Source: Gari tellinella
Lineage: Eukaryota > Mollusca > Bivalvia > Cardiida > Psammobiidae
Length of the DNA stretch: 64,000 nt
Reading direction: 5' to 3'
Assembly: GCA_922989275.2 (NCBI GenBank)
Contig: OV277859.1
Location: 86,610,198 to 86,674,197, forward strand
Position numbers and translations under genes: made by a program. Below the pieces are notes generated by a model. The model was given only the letters and a program-made list of their open reading frames with translations, ran no database searches and was not told the DNA's origin. This document shows positions 23,901 through 38,900 of this stretch, in pieces; the stretch's first letter is position 1; each line of letters begins with the position of its first letter.

Positions 23901-26900
23901 CTACCTCAAATACTTGGGATGATTATTGAAAGTAAGAGTTAATAATTTAACCAAGTGCCCAATGAAAATAAAATAAACTATTTGCAGTCTTTAACCCTTT
24001 CACTCTCAATGCCACTTAAAAGCGTGTTTACAAACAGTTTGGATACAGATCAGACCCCCCACAATGCGGCGTCTGATCAGGATCCAAACTGTTTGACACT
24101 CGCTTTGAAATATCTTCAGTCATACTGCCTTATATTTAACTAAATTGAAACGATATTGCAGACAACAATATTGAAGCAGACGACAATAAACTGATGTAGG
24201 GGTAAAAATCTCCCGATTAATTTGAGCATGAAAGGGTTAAAACAGATGGCAGCTTAAAAATATGCAGTGTCAAAGCTCCTAATTATAAGAGTAGGATTGA
24301 ATTGACTGGGTTAGAATCACCCAGGGCAGTTAACTCTTTCCTCCCTGAAACTTTAAATGGACAATTCCCGTTTCCATTTAAGTCTAGTCCATTTCTGACT
24401 TTTAAGGGCTCTTTTTGTCAATGTTTGGCATTATGACCAACAGTGAAGACCCTGATCAGAGGGCTCCTAGGAGCCCTCTGATCTGGGTCTTCACTGTTTG
24501 CATAGGACAAGTGTACTATTTACATGTACACTATTTGCAAAGGACGCCAATATGCGGGACTAGGGTTCAAAGGGTTAAAACACCTGATAAAAATGTGGAA
24601 GAGATAACTCTTGGACCTTTATCCCACTTTAATTAATTAGATTCCATCTGCATTATATACTGAAAAAAACAACCCTTCCTTTTAGTGGTCAGAAAGCTCC
24701 TTTAACCCTCCCCCCATAGAGAAGGGCCTTTTAGCGCATTTGATTTATTCATCCACTGAGGAAAATAGTTCCAATAAATACAGTCATGATCAAAAATCAT
24801 AAGAAATATTTTCTAAATCCTTAGCAGGGGATAGCTTAATTGTTCATTTGGGCCGGTGGCCATGTATCAAAAGTATGCCTTTCTACACCTTTAATTTATT
24901 CCTCAACTTAAGAAAATATATCCAATTTTTACAGTCATGAATATATACCACAAATTAACACACATTCCTAGGCTTATATCTGAATTAATTGTAATGTATT
25001 TTTCTCATATTCTGTACATGTAGCTTGAATTCCTCTATAATTAAATTTTTTATTTTTTCATGTACGTGTAATAACCCAATATTTCCTTTCGTTGAGTCAT
25101 AAGATTTTGTTGTAAATCCTGATAGTTAACTGCTAAAATCAGATTGAAAGTACAGCAGAGGGCTCCTCCTTCAGGAGATTTCTGTTTTACTTTCATTTCA
25201 GTCTGATTTAACCCATTACCCCATAGCCTGTTCCTAGTTTTAAAGATAGGTGACAACTTAAAGCAGGCTGAAAGTTAAGCAGAATGTGCCTTAAGGCGCA
25301 TTCTGCTTTATTTTCAGCCTGCTTTAAGCTTCCACCTGCTAGGACATAGAAAATGTTTCTTATGTTAGAAAATGTTTCTTATGTTGCATATTCATGGCTG
25401 TATAGAACTGAAGGGAACTGTTTTTTTCATTGGAGGAATAAATTAGAGGCATAAAAAGGCATATTTATGGGGTAATGGGTTAAGCATGAGTCACCTGTCT
25501 CAAACACATAACATTAGAGACTTACGCACGCCTGTCTTAAACAGGACACTATTTTTCTCATTCTGAAATGGGCCAGCCACCATTCCCCAATATTAAAGAG
25601 AAATTACTATTACGGTATTTGATATGGATCCTGATCTGGCACATGTAGGTTTAGTTGGCACTGCAGCCTGGCTGTTTTTCATGTTTTCTCGGCACACTGC
25701 CCAAGGTGAAGTATGTTCAGTTATTCACTGAGCTGCAGAATTACTTAACCTGTTTTTAGGCGAGTGCTTACAACAACTGCAGCTGGGGAAATATTGAAAT
25801 GTTTGTGTGTGTGTGTGTGGATTACCATAAAACCTACTGGAACAGAGCGTTTAGTATTCTGTTATGAGTAACATTGCAGTAGTTTTCTGATTTGGTGCCA
25901 AATTGGATGACTTTACGGATAATCATTACAATTTTACACTCTCTGATTGATTGCTGTATTTTGAAATGGTAGTAAGAATTCTTTTTAATGCATTGGTCAT
26001 ATTTTGTGAGTGATGAAGACTTTGTAACAGTTCTCCCTCACTACAACACCCAATGGGAGACAGATTGTGTGTGTTAATCAGAGGGAGTCCTTTCAGGGAG
26101 GGAATATAAGACCATTGATTACATTTTGCAAACAACTTGAATCCAGATCAGATGTCGTGTAACGCAGCATCTGATCTGGATTCAAGCTGTTTGTTACTTG
26201 TCATTATATTTATTCTATCAAAATGTCCATTTATATGTAACTTTGAGGAAAAACAGCATACAATATTGCAGCAGTAAAAGCATTAGACATAAATGTGCTG
26301 TTTAGGGAACTGCGGCAAGGGTCGTTGTAGGGAGGGAGTCATTGTTGAGAGGGCCGTTGTACGGAGGGAGCACTGTACATGTTTTACTGTATGGCAAACC
26401 AGTAATTTATATACAGTGTATCAGGTATATGTACATATAATTGTATCCTTTGCAAACAGTGTAGATCATAGATCAGAGTGACCCTGGAGGAATCCTCTAA
26501 TCAGGATTAGGGTTGTTTAAACAGCCCTCAAAAATCAATATAAACTCATCAATGTTAAAAAGTGGAATAGTCTATTTGAAAATTTCAGTATTGTGATGTC
26601 ATTATCTGAAAAGAAATATTACGGTGACCGGAGATGACAAAATTGATACAAGATGCTCGTAATCAATCCAATCGCTTAATTCGTACTCCCGTTAATCCGA
26701 ACTATTTTTCTTGGTCCCGTGAAATTTGGATTAACGAGAGTGGACTGTATTCTATTATCAGGTATAGTTTATTTATCAGCCAATACATATAAAGTAAAAC
26801 CTCTCTTATACGTCCACTAACTTGTGTTAATTATTAGGTGTTTACTCTAGGTGACTGCTAAAAGTAAAATAGAAAGCTGCTTAACTCTTTGAACCCTAGT

Positions 26901-29900
26901 CACGCCTATATGCGTAATTTGAAAACAGTGTACCTGTGAGGAGTACACTTGTCCTATGCAAACAGTGAAGACCCAGATCAGAGTGCTCCGAAAGGAGCCC
27001 TCTGATCAGGGTCTTCACTGTTTGTCATAATGTCAAACATTGACAAAACAACCCTTAAAAGTCATAAATGGACTAGACTAAGATGGAAACTGGAATTGTC
27101 CATTTAAAGTTTCAGGGAGGAAAGAGTTAAGTAACTTTCTGTTTTTACTGTCACTTCGCTTTAAGCTAGCTGCCACCTGCCTTTTATGCAATCAATTAGC
27201 CTTCATTTAAGCAGTCTTAACAGAGAGGTTTTACTGTACATGTGTGTCTCTATTTATGCCCCTGCACAACTTAGTCGGGCATATATTTTGCCTGTCTGTC
27301 TGTTTGTCTGTGAGACTGACTATTTTGTCTGTCTGTCCACAACTTTAACATTGATAATTATAAACTTTAAAACTATAGATCTATGTGATAGACTTCATAT
27401 GTTGCATGTGTACTCAACTCAAGAAGTTGACTTGTGCTCAGTACAAGTTGTGTAAATGTCTGACAAAGGTCAAGGTCATTTAGAGGTCAAATTGAGGCTA
27501 AATTTCAACTTTTCTATAACTTAAAAACTGCATGGTGATATAGACTTCATAACTGATAAGCCTGATATATTTATGTATTCAACTCAAGAAGCTCTTAGCT
27601 CAGGTACTGTGCAAGTTGGGCCATGTCTTACAAATGTCAAGGTCATTTTTGTTTCAAATAGACTGAATTTTAACTTGGCCATAACTTTGGAACTGCCTGT
27701 TATACAGACTTCATATTTAGCATGTGTGCTCAACTCGAGAATTTCTTGAGCTCAGTTTTAAATTTGGCCATTTCAACAAAGGTCAAGGTCATTAAGCGAC
27801 CATGGTCACATCAGGGGGGCATAGTGTTTTACAAACACATCTTGTTTGTCTTGTTGTTTCTGATGCAAATGCCACTTTAGCTTAATGTTAAGTTTCCTAT
27901 TGATCTTGAACACATACCATAATGGTTTTTGCATTTTTTTTTTATGAATTTCAGGTTTTTATGGGTGTGATATGGCAAGGTGGGAAGATGGGAGTAGCCT
28001 ACTACGATGTTGACACCACTGCAATACACATGATGTTAGATACCCCAGAAACAGATGACTTCAAACTTCTACTCAGAGGTATGAGATTAAACTTGGTGAC
28101 ATAACTCCATATTCTAGCTTACTTCTACTTTAGAAGTTAGGTGATCACTTAAAGCAGGTTGAAAGTAAAGCAGAATGTGCCTTAAGACACATTCTGCTTT
28201 ACTTTCAGCCAGTATTAAGCTATCATCTGCTAGAATATACTAGTACGTAGAACATATTTCTTATAAAACATATTCATAGCTGTATTATAAATAGGAACTA
28301 TTTTCTTCATTAGAGGAATATTTGCTAAGTGTGACTTGGCTAATATTTGCAAACAGTTTGGATCCAGCTCAGACACTATGCAACTGATCTGCATCCATTC
28401 TATATACCACTGATTAAATTGGAAATAATACATGTGTATTTCATTGTTGAGAAACTAACTCCAAGCATAGAAAAGAAATCTCATACAATGTCAGGGTTCC
28501 AGATAAGAGGGAGTAAACTGAACAAATCCACCATTTTCTCACTTATTTCGGCACCAAATCCTATGGTGTTACTACTCATTAGAATCGTCTCTTTGAGACG
28601 ATTCTAATGAGTAGTAACACCATAGGGTTTAAAGCAGAAATAAAGATTTTAATTTTTGAAATACTCCCCTTATCTAGAACCCTGCAATGTTTTATGTTTC
28701 ATGATTGTGTTTTCAGTGTTGAAGCAAGTTGGTCCAAGCCAGATAGTGCTAAGCACTAAACAAGATGAGAGACTCCTAAAGATACTCAAGTCTTATGGTA
28801 ACAACCTTTTTAGAGAAAACATATAAAATGTGAAAAGACACTATTATCTCTTTTCAAGCGTATACAACTGTGGATAAATGTTTTTCTAAAGACTTTCTAC
28901 TGAATAAGAAAACAATATTATAACTGTTATATTTGTGTTGATTTTGGTTGAGATGAAAAGTGAACAGTCTGTGAGCTACATTGCATTGCAGAATGGAAGC
29001 AAAACAGGACTCTTCTTTCGGCATCAGGATTTCTTGCATGAAGCAGCCACTTGTCTTAACTCTTTGCATGTTGGGTAATTTTTCGTCTGCAAGAATTGTC
29101 ATCTGCTACAGTTCTTAAAATAGAATTTCCAACATATCTTTTTGAAACAGGGTGAGAGTGTCAAACAGTTTGATTTCTGATAAGACGCTGCGTTAGGCGG
29201 CGTCTCATCTGGATCCAAGCTGTTTGCAAAGGTTATCACGGTGGCATAGTAAGAGTTAAACCTTTTCCGCCCTAGATTCACCTTCTGACATCTTTATTTA
29301 GACCAATAACCTGTTAAAAGGCCATAGGAAACATTTCCCTGCGTCCTGACAGGCAGATGCTAATAAAACAGGCTAAAAGTAAAGTAGAAAGCTTCTTCAG
29401 GCTATTTCTGCTTTACTTTCAATCTGCTTTAAGCATACACCTATCTGAAACAAACTACGGGGAAAGGGTTAACCCACTACACCATAAATCATATATTCTA
29501 GCAAGTGTTAGCTTAAAGCAGGATGAAATCTACTTTAACCCTTTAACCAATAGCCTGTTTCTAGTAGTTAAGATATGTGACATATTAAAGCAGGCTGAAA
29601 GTAAAGCAGAATGTGCCCTAGGGCACATTCTGCTTTACTTTCAGCCTACTTTAAGTTACTATCTGCTAGTGTATAGAAAATATTACTTATAGTACTTATT
29701 CATGACAGTATAAAAATGGAACTATTTCTTTGGCGGATGAATAAAATGAATGCGCTAAAAGTCGCTTCTATAAGGGAAAGGGTTAAATGATAACTTTCTC
29801 CAAAATTAGAAACAGGCTATGTCAGGTAAGTACTTAAAGATTACCATAGCTCTTTATTTAAAAGTGGCTCAACATTAGTTAATGTCTAGCAGTGTATTTA

Positions 29901-32900
29901 TTTATATTCATATCAAAATTTATTACTTCTGTCAGGTTCATTTTCTGCATGAGTAAACATTGTAAAAATGAAGTATTAGATGAAGAACTAGGACACTATA
30001 GAAATTAGTATTCTAGGAGTATTGCAAACATTTCACAACCGAGGACAATCTGTGTATATATAGTTTAACATGTAAACTAACTTGCATAAATCAGTGAAAA
30101 TAACATTTTGCCCATCCTGTAAATCTATTTGAGAGTACACCTTCACTATCCTTATTTGCCTGACACTTGCAAACTGTGACATTTCAGATTTGTTGTCAAA
30201 TAACACAATATTTAGGTTGCTTCAAATGAAACTAAAACTAAAACTAAAAATTGAAAACAACTCTAAAACAATTTTGAAACAGGCAATACCTTAACAGATT
30301 AAGAGTTTTAATCCTTTAAAAGTAATCTTGTTGTTTTCATTTTAGCTCCTAACCATCTGGATATAAAACAATCATTTAATCCACATTTGAGTACATTTAT
30401 CAATAAAGGTATGGACATCAAATGGTGCTTATGCAGAAGAAAGGATAAAGGCATATAATGGGGTTAATGTAGAGGAAAGGGTTAACCCATAACCCCATAA
30501 ATATGCTTTTTTACAATTTTAATTTATTGCTGCACTGAAGAAAATTGTTTTTATTTAAACATTATCAATATGTATCATAAGAAATATTTTCTATATTCAA
30601 GCTGAAAGTAAAGCAGAATGCTCCTTACGGCACATTCTGCTTTACTTTCAACCTGTTTTAAGGGCTTATCTGTCTTTAAAACTAGAAACAGGCTATGGGG
30701 TGATGGGTTTAACGGTGAAAGTGAAACATAGTGGTACTGGTACCACAGTGTTGTATGGAATGAAAATAGTTTTTACAAAGCTTCTACACATAGATTACAC
30801 ATAGCATTTTCAGGCTTTTTTTAAGCAACATAAATCTTCTCTCCATTTTGTCAGCTATTCTCAGGTGAGTAAAAAATAGGGCCCATGGGCCTCCTGTAAT
30901 GAATTATCTTCAGACATGCAGGAAAGTCTGAATCAGAGATAATGTGTTAAACATTTTGTTGTGTCATACATATTCTGTTGAATAATTTTGATTCAATGTT
31001 TGAAATGGTGTATGTCATACAGTAAAATCTCTCTATTCCGACCACAAAACTAAGGCTTGATCATGATTGTGTAAAAGACAGGTGACAGCTGAAAGCAAGG
31101 TGACAGTAAAAAAAAAAAGCTCCTAAAGGAGCTTTTTGTTTTACTGTCACCTTGCTTTAAGCAGTCACCTGTCGCAAACACATAAAATTCATAAAATTTC
31201 ACACAATTTAGTGGTCGTAATAGAGAGGTTTTACTGTACATGGGTGAAATGTCTTAAGCTTTTGGCACTTATTTCAGCTAAAGATTTCTCAGAGAATGAC
31301 GAGCCAGAAGAGAGTAGTATCTTACAGTTTTTGCCCAGCATAGACTTTTGTAAGTACATTTTCAGTCACACCTCGGCTGAATAACTGCTTAACCCATTAC
31401 CCCATAGCCTGTTTCTAGTTTTGAAGATATGTGACCTGTCTCTAAAGCAGGTTGAAAGTAAAACAGAATGCGCCTTAAGGCGCATTCTGCTTTACTTTCA
31501 GCCTGCTTTAAGCTATTATCTGCTAGAATATAGAAAATATTTCTTATCATTTTTTATTTGTGACAGTATAAATTTGAACTATTTTCTTCAGTAGAGGATT
31601 GAATTAAAGACGTAAAAAGGCGTATTTATGGGTGATGGGTTAACCCATTTCCTCCATAGATACACCTTTTTACACCATTAATTTATTCCTCCACTTCAGA
31701 AAATGATTCCAATTTATACAGTCATAAATATGCCCCAAAAGAAATATTTTCTATGTCTTAGCAGATGGTAGATTAAAGCAGGTTGAAGGAAAGCAAAATG
31801 CGCCTTAAGGCGCATTTTGCTTTACTTTCAACATGCTTTAAATGGTCACCAATATTCAAATCTGGGAACAGGCTATTGGGGTAATGGGTTAATTAATAAC
31901 ATAATGTAAAGTGCAGAAAGCTCCTCTTGGAGAATCCTGCATTGATTTGATTCTACATTCAGCAGCTCCTCTCTTATTATAGGGGACCTCCGTGGCCTAG
32001 TGGTATAGTCACTGTGACTTACATCACTAAGCTCCTCACTGCTGTGAGTTCGAATCCCAGTAGGGTCGTTCGGATTTTTCATGTTGGGAAGCCTTCCAGC
32101 TGGCTTGCGGAAGGTCGGTGGTTCTACCCAGTTGCCGATTTGTGCCTGTTACAGTGCATAAAGGACTTCTTGGGTCTTCCTCCACCTGTGATTAGCTGGA
32201 CGTTGCGATATGACTGAAATACTGTTGAAAGGGATGTAAAATCAAAAACAAACAAACAAACAACTCTTATTATAGAGATTAGTTATAAATAGAATAGTAC
32301 CAGGTAAAGGGAGGTAACTAACACAGTAGGTAAATGTATGACAGCAGAGTTATCTTTTGCACATTTTCAATCTAACAGCAAGGACAGCCATTTGTCATCT
32401 CCAAGAAATATAGAATCAAACTGAATGTTAAATGGAAGCAAATGATTTGAATGTAGAGTTTTTGATCCAATTTCAACCTGTCTGATGTTCCAACTAGAAA
32501 TAGAAGTACAGTAAACCACCTCTATAACAAACACTAAAAATAAAGATAATTGATTGTATGAAAGACAGGTGAAAGGGAAAGCTTTCTGTTTTACTTTAAC
32601 TTTGCTTTAAGCAGTCACCTGCCTAAACATAATGATTCATGAAATTTTGTGGTCGTAATAATATTACTGTATTTGAAGGACATGGTGTTATGGGAATATT
32701 TCAATTGAAAATAGCCTAACAGTTTGGTGTCTTAAATACAATTACCATTATACTTGTTTAAAACAATTGTAGATTATACTTTAACAAAACTGTTTTAACT
32801 GATTATAAATTATAAAAACAAAACCATAGCTGAGGAACACGCTTTCAGCATTATAGTCATGACTGTTCAATCTGGGATGCGCCCTTGTGGGATTCTTATG

Positions 32901-35900
32901 CATCTCAAATGGTGCAAAGAGAATTATGTATGTGGGCCAATTTGGAGCACAGAATTCCATAGTCCTGCAACATAATCTTACTTGAATGGCCATCGATAGA
33001 TTGGTCTAGTTTCACTTTCGTGTCCAAAATTCCGTATATTCTAGAAACAGGCTATGAGGTAATGGGTTAAGGCCCATTCTGCTTTACTTTCAACCTGCTT
33101 TAAATGGTCACCTATCTTAAATTCTAGAAACAGTCTATGGAATAAAAGACTGTTGTTTTAATAATGTCTCATGTGAAGCACTTTTGAACGCACAACCCCT
33201 GTGTTAAAAGAGCGTTATATAAATCTGATATAATAATAATAATAATGTCTCATTTTATTTGACAGCTATAGAGATATGCAAGCGAAGAGTTCTGTCGATA
33301 GACTTGCCATCCATACCGGACCATTACACGGACACTGAGAGGACCCTGTACCTGTCATCATTGATACCATTTGAGAATATCTGCATGGTAATTATAGTTA
33401 GTTAATTAGGCAGCTAGATTCAGAGTTTTTATGCTCCATAGTCGCTGCTTTGTCCGTCCGTCTGTCTGTCTGTCCTTCACGCTTTTTTGTCCGGAGCATA
33501 TCTCCTTAATGGTATACCATAGGTTGATGAAACTTGATACAGTGATAGAGAATGACATAAGGAGGTGCAGTACACAAGAACTTTAACTCTCTCATCTCCC
33601 AGTTTTGAATTATCTCCCTTTTTCTCATAAAAAACCCAATTTTGTCCGGAGCATATCTCTGGACTGTTACACCATAATTTGATGAAACTTGTTACAGTGA
33701 TAGAGAATGATAGAAGGAAGTGCAGTACACAAGAACCGTAACTCTCTCATCTCCCAATATTGAATTATCTCCCTTTTTCTAAAAATATAAAATAATTTTG
33801 TCCGGAGTATATCTCTTGACTGCTACACCGTAAGTTAATGAAATGTGATACAGTGATAGATGATAGAACCATGACTCTGTCATCTCCCAATATTAAATTA
33901 TCTCCCCTTTTCTATTTAAAAAAATCAAACTATGTCTGGAGCATATCTCCTGAGCATTGCATTGTAAGTTGATGAAACTTGATACAGTGATACGGGATGA
34001 AAGAGGGAGTGCTGTACTCAAGAACCATAACTCTGCCATCTCCCAATATTGAATTATCTCCCTTTTTCTACATAAAAATTTAAAAAATCAAATTTTCTGC
34101 CGCACTGTAACTTGATGAAACTTGATACTGTGTTAGAACATGACAAAAAGAAGTGTAGTACACAAGAATTATAACTCTGTCATCTCCAAATATTGAATTG
34201 CCTCCCTTTTTTTTTATAAAAAATTCATTGTTGTCTGAAGCATATCTCCTGAACGTTACATCATAAGTTGATGAAACTTGATACTGTGTTCACCTACTAA
34301 ACATGCTATACCTTAGGCTTTTTCTTTGTGGGGAGCATCCATCCATCGTTGGGAACGATATTCTTGTCTAATACTGATGGTGTCCCAGTTGCTTGGGGAG
34401 GCAGAATGTGACTAGAGTGTCTAACACCCACTCTCCACTCCATTTCAATGTCACCAAGGTTGCAAATATCCATGTCACATCCGGACCATGTCTAAACTGG
34501 TCACCCACATAGTGTTAATATCCAATTGTGTTTAAGGCAGTTATAACCATCAGTGAACCTTCATTTTAATAGACCCTTTACCCCATAGCCTGTTTCTAGT
34601 TTTGAAGACAGGTGACCACTTAAAGCAGGTTGAAAGCAAAGCATTCTGCTTCATTTTCAGCCTGCTTTAACTGCTTTAAACTATCAGCTGTTAAATTATA
34701 GAATATGTATCTAATGATGCATATTCATGACTGTATAAAATTGGAACTATTTTCTTCAGTGGAGGAATAAATAAGAGGCATAAAAAAGTATATTTATGAG
34801 GATAGAGTTATTCTTAGACGCTTTCAAGGACATGTATAATGAAGGAAAATAAAATAGTTTGAGGCATCCAAATTGAATATTCTTATGTGTAGAAAAGCGT
34901 TAATTCTATAGCAAAAAAAGCATATGTTTGGCAAAATAGACTCAGAAGATATGTTTTGTTGTGATACTGTAACACTTGTTTTGTTCTAAACTCTTTCCCA
35001 CATAGCTTGTTTGCTTGCAATGTTTAAGACAAGTGGTTGCTTAAAGTAGGCAGAAAATAAAGCAGAAAGCTCTTTCTTTTTAGCTCACCTGAGCTAGCTC
35101 AGGGTGAGATTTTGCAATCCTTGAATGTCCGGCGTCCGTCGTGCATCGTCCGGCGTCAACAATTTTAGTGTTTACACTCTAGAGGCCACAATATTTATCC
35201 AATCTTTCTCAAACTTGCTCAGATGGTATCTTGCCATAAGAGCTCGGATGAGTTTGATTATGGTTGAAATTTGACAAATAGGTCATAATCTACCTTTGAA
35301 CTGCTGAAAATGCTATATTTAACAGTGTTTACACTCTAGAGGCCACAGTATTTATCCAATCTTTCTAAAACTTGTCCAGATTGTATATTACCATAAGAAT
35401 TCAGAAGAGTTCGATTGTGGTTGAAATCTGACAAATAGGTCATAATCTACCTTTGAACTGCTGAAAATGCCATATTTAACGATGTTTACACTCTAGAGGC
35501 CACAAATTTTATCCAATCTTTCTCAAACTTACTCAGATTGTATATTACCATAAAATTTCAGATGACTTCAATTATGGTTGTAATCTGATCATAGGTCAAG
35601 AGTTATCTACCTTTGAATTGCTGAAAATGATAAATTTAACAGTGTTTACGCTCTAGAGGCCACAATATTTATCCAAGCTCTCTCAAACTTACCCAGATTG
35701 TATATGACCATAGAGTTCGAAAAAGGGTGATAATGGTTGGAATCTGACAAATAGATCAAGATATATCTACTTTTGAATTGCTGAAAATGCCATATTTTCA
35801 GCGTTTACACTCTTGCAACTACAGTTTCCAATGGATTTTGATTATACTTGTACACAAAGGATGTAGCTATACGTTCTCGAAGGAGTGCAATTATTGTTGA

Positions 35901-38900
35901 AATGTTATCATTGTGGCAATAGTTACCTGCCCTTGATATACTTTGAAATGCTAGAAAAAGGCTTCATTTCAGTATTGTTTAGGCCCATTGTTATTTGCCT
36001 TTGATGTACTCTACTATACTAATTTGAATGGATTTAGAATAAAACGGGTGAAATTCAAAGGTAAAGCTATCAGGCTTCATTACAAATGGTGAGCGATATC
36101 AGGGCCTTCAGGCCCTCTTGTAATTAACCATTTACCCCATAGCCTGTTTCTAGTATAGAAGACAGGTGACCACTTAAAACAGGTTGAAAGCAAAGCAGAA
36201 ACCGCCGTAAGGCACATCCTGCTTTACTTTCAGCCTGCTTTAAGCTATCATTTGCTGGTACGTGTATAAAGAAATTGTTTCTTATGATACATATTAATGA
36301 CCATAAATTAGAACTATTTTCTTCAGTAGAGGAATAAATTATATGCATTACAGTGTGTATCTATTCAGTACATGTAATGGGTTAACATGGGGAATAGGTC
36401 AATGCATCAAAAGGTGCTTTTAAAGCGACTCGCAACCAGATGGTGCATTTGCAAAAATAAAATAAAATACTCAAATATAACCAAAAGGTCAGCATTATCG
36501 TGGATCTGGCATTGGAAAAATATGACCAGTCTAAAAACACCCTCTAGAAATGTCTTCAAATCTTAGCTTTTTTAGATATTTTCCATCGTTTTAATCATAG
36601 CGTTGAAAGACGCTATAGAAATTGATCACGGGCTAAGACATAAACCCGAGCCGAATTCTGTAGTTGTATGTACTCTCCATCCCTTCACACTGAAATACGT
36701 TAAATCGATCCCAAATATATGAATAGTTCCGTGGCCCAGTGGGTCAAGTGATTTCCTCATTTTTGACTTATGTCCGCCCATGCCGGGTCCCGGGTTCGAT
36801 TCCCACCAGAGATCAATTTTTTTAAACAGAATTTCTTATCCTAAACTAATTCTTACCAGTTTATATAAGCGTTTGTCACATATTTACAAATTACTAATTT
36901 TAATGCTTTATCTGGTTGCGAGTCTCTTTAAGGAGGGTTAGAGACAACAACACTTTTAACTGTTGAAAAGTTATGACTTGTGATCAAATCAAGTGCAGTA
37001 CAACCTCTCTATTATGACCACTAAAACTAACACTAATTCATTGGATAAAAGACAGGTGGCAGCTTAAAGCAAGGTGAGCTTTCTGTTTTACTGTCACCTT
37101 GCTTTAAGCAGTCACCTGTCGTAAAACATTTTATAATTAACAACAATTTAGTGGTCGTAATAGAGGGGTTCTACTGTTCTAATGTCCCCTTGCTTTTAAG
37201 CAGTCACCTGTCATAAACACCTTAAAATTATCACAATTTAGTGGTCGTAATAGAGGGGTTCTACTGTATGTTGATAAGTTAATTAATTTATATCAGGTGT
37301 TTTTTTCAAATGCTGATGTTTTAGGTAAGAGCTATGGGAGGACTACTGAAGTACCTAGAGAAGATGAGGGTTGGTATAGAGCTGGAGGAAGCTGGAACCA
37401 GGCTGCCAGTACTGGAGGTCAAAGTGTTCAGTCTGTATGTTGTCAATACTGTATCAACCCGTTACCCCATAGCCTGTTTCTAATTTTAGTTTAACAATAT
37501 TTTATTCAGAAGAAAAGGATTGGACAACAGGCAAAGCCTATGTGAGTCCTCTCCAAGGACTTCTAATTTTGAAGACAGGTGATCACTTAAAGCAGGTTGA
37601 AAGTAAGGCACATTCTGCTTTACTTTCAGCCTGCTTTAAGCTACCATTCGCTAGGATATAAAAATATTTCTCATAGTACATATTCTTGACTTTATACATT
37701 GTCCAGAACTATTTTCTTCAGCGGAAGAATAATTTAAAGGTGAAAAAAGGCTTATTTATGGGATAATGGGTTAACCCTTATGATGCAGGAGCCTGTTTCA
37801 TAAAATTTTGTACGACAAATTATTTAATTTTGTCGTATGTCAGACTTTAAAAGTCTCAATTATTATTTATTTCTCCATCTAATCCTGTCTTGTGACATCT
37901 TTTTGGAATCAGACGATTCCAAAGAGATGTCACAAGACAGGATTAGATAGAGAAATCAGAAATTAAATGTATTTTAAAGTTTTGACTTACAACAACATTT
38001 GTCGTAAGAAGTTTTATGAAACGGGCCTCGATTTGTTGTCTGCTTTAAATATATCATCTGCATAAAAAGTAATTAATTTTGCTCTTTTTAAACTTGAGAA
38101 AATAATAATATAGGTGGTAAACAGCTAGGATCCAGATCAGATGCCGCATTACGTGGTGTCTGATCTGGATCTAAGCTGTTTGCAAATATTAGCCAAGTCA
38201 TGCTTAGCATTATAAAGGTTAAGCAATCACTTATTGATAAAGGTTGGATATTTCTTAAGACAAGTGACAGCTTAAAAATAACGCAGAAAGTTCCTTTAGG
38301 ATATTTGTGCATTACTTCTATCCTGCATTAAACAATCAACTGTATGTAAGACTAGGAATAGGTCTTCTATTGAGGAGTTTCTAATACAAGATTGACTGTT
38401 CACATTGTATGAAATTTCAGGTTGTATAATTTGATATGATGAGTTGATTTGGATATTAAGTTGTCAGTTGTAGTAGACAGAACAGTTAAAAAGTCAACGC
38501 AGATTCTGCTCCAGCCATTGAAGTGGCAGATAATCTTGGTAATCACTGTTTGCAATGTGCAGCTTCCATATATCCAGATTCAGACTTTACCCTTTCCCCC
38601 CAGAGAATTATTATTATACCAGATTTATATAGTGCTCTTTTCACACAGGGATTGTGCGTTCAAAAGCGCTTTACATGAAATAACACATATGTACCTATAA
38701 ATCGAGGAAAGACAAAATAACTACAATTAGATCTGAAATAAAACATGAATAAACATATAAAAGACAGTCCCCCAAAACGGCGATCACATTACCCCCATCA
38801 ATCAGCAATGAACCGACCGGCTAAGTATTGCCGACTGACATAAATAATGGTAGAGCGCCCAATGCAGGCCATCGACAAAACACAAATAACTATAATTAGA

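Noticed and set aside
36725..36812. Possible tRNA gene
   Set aside because: A and B boxes are good, but the acceptor and T stems do not pair, and a second copy sits at the same place in another K element, so it is part of a transposon.
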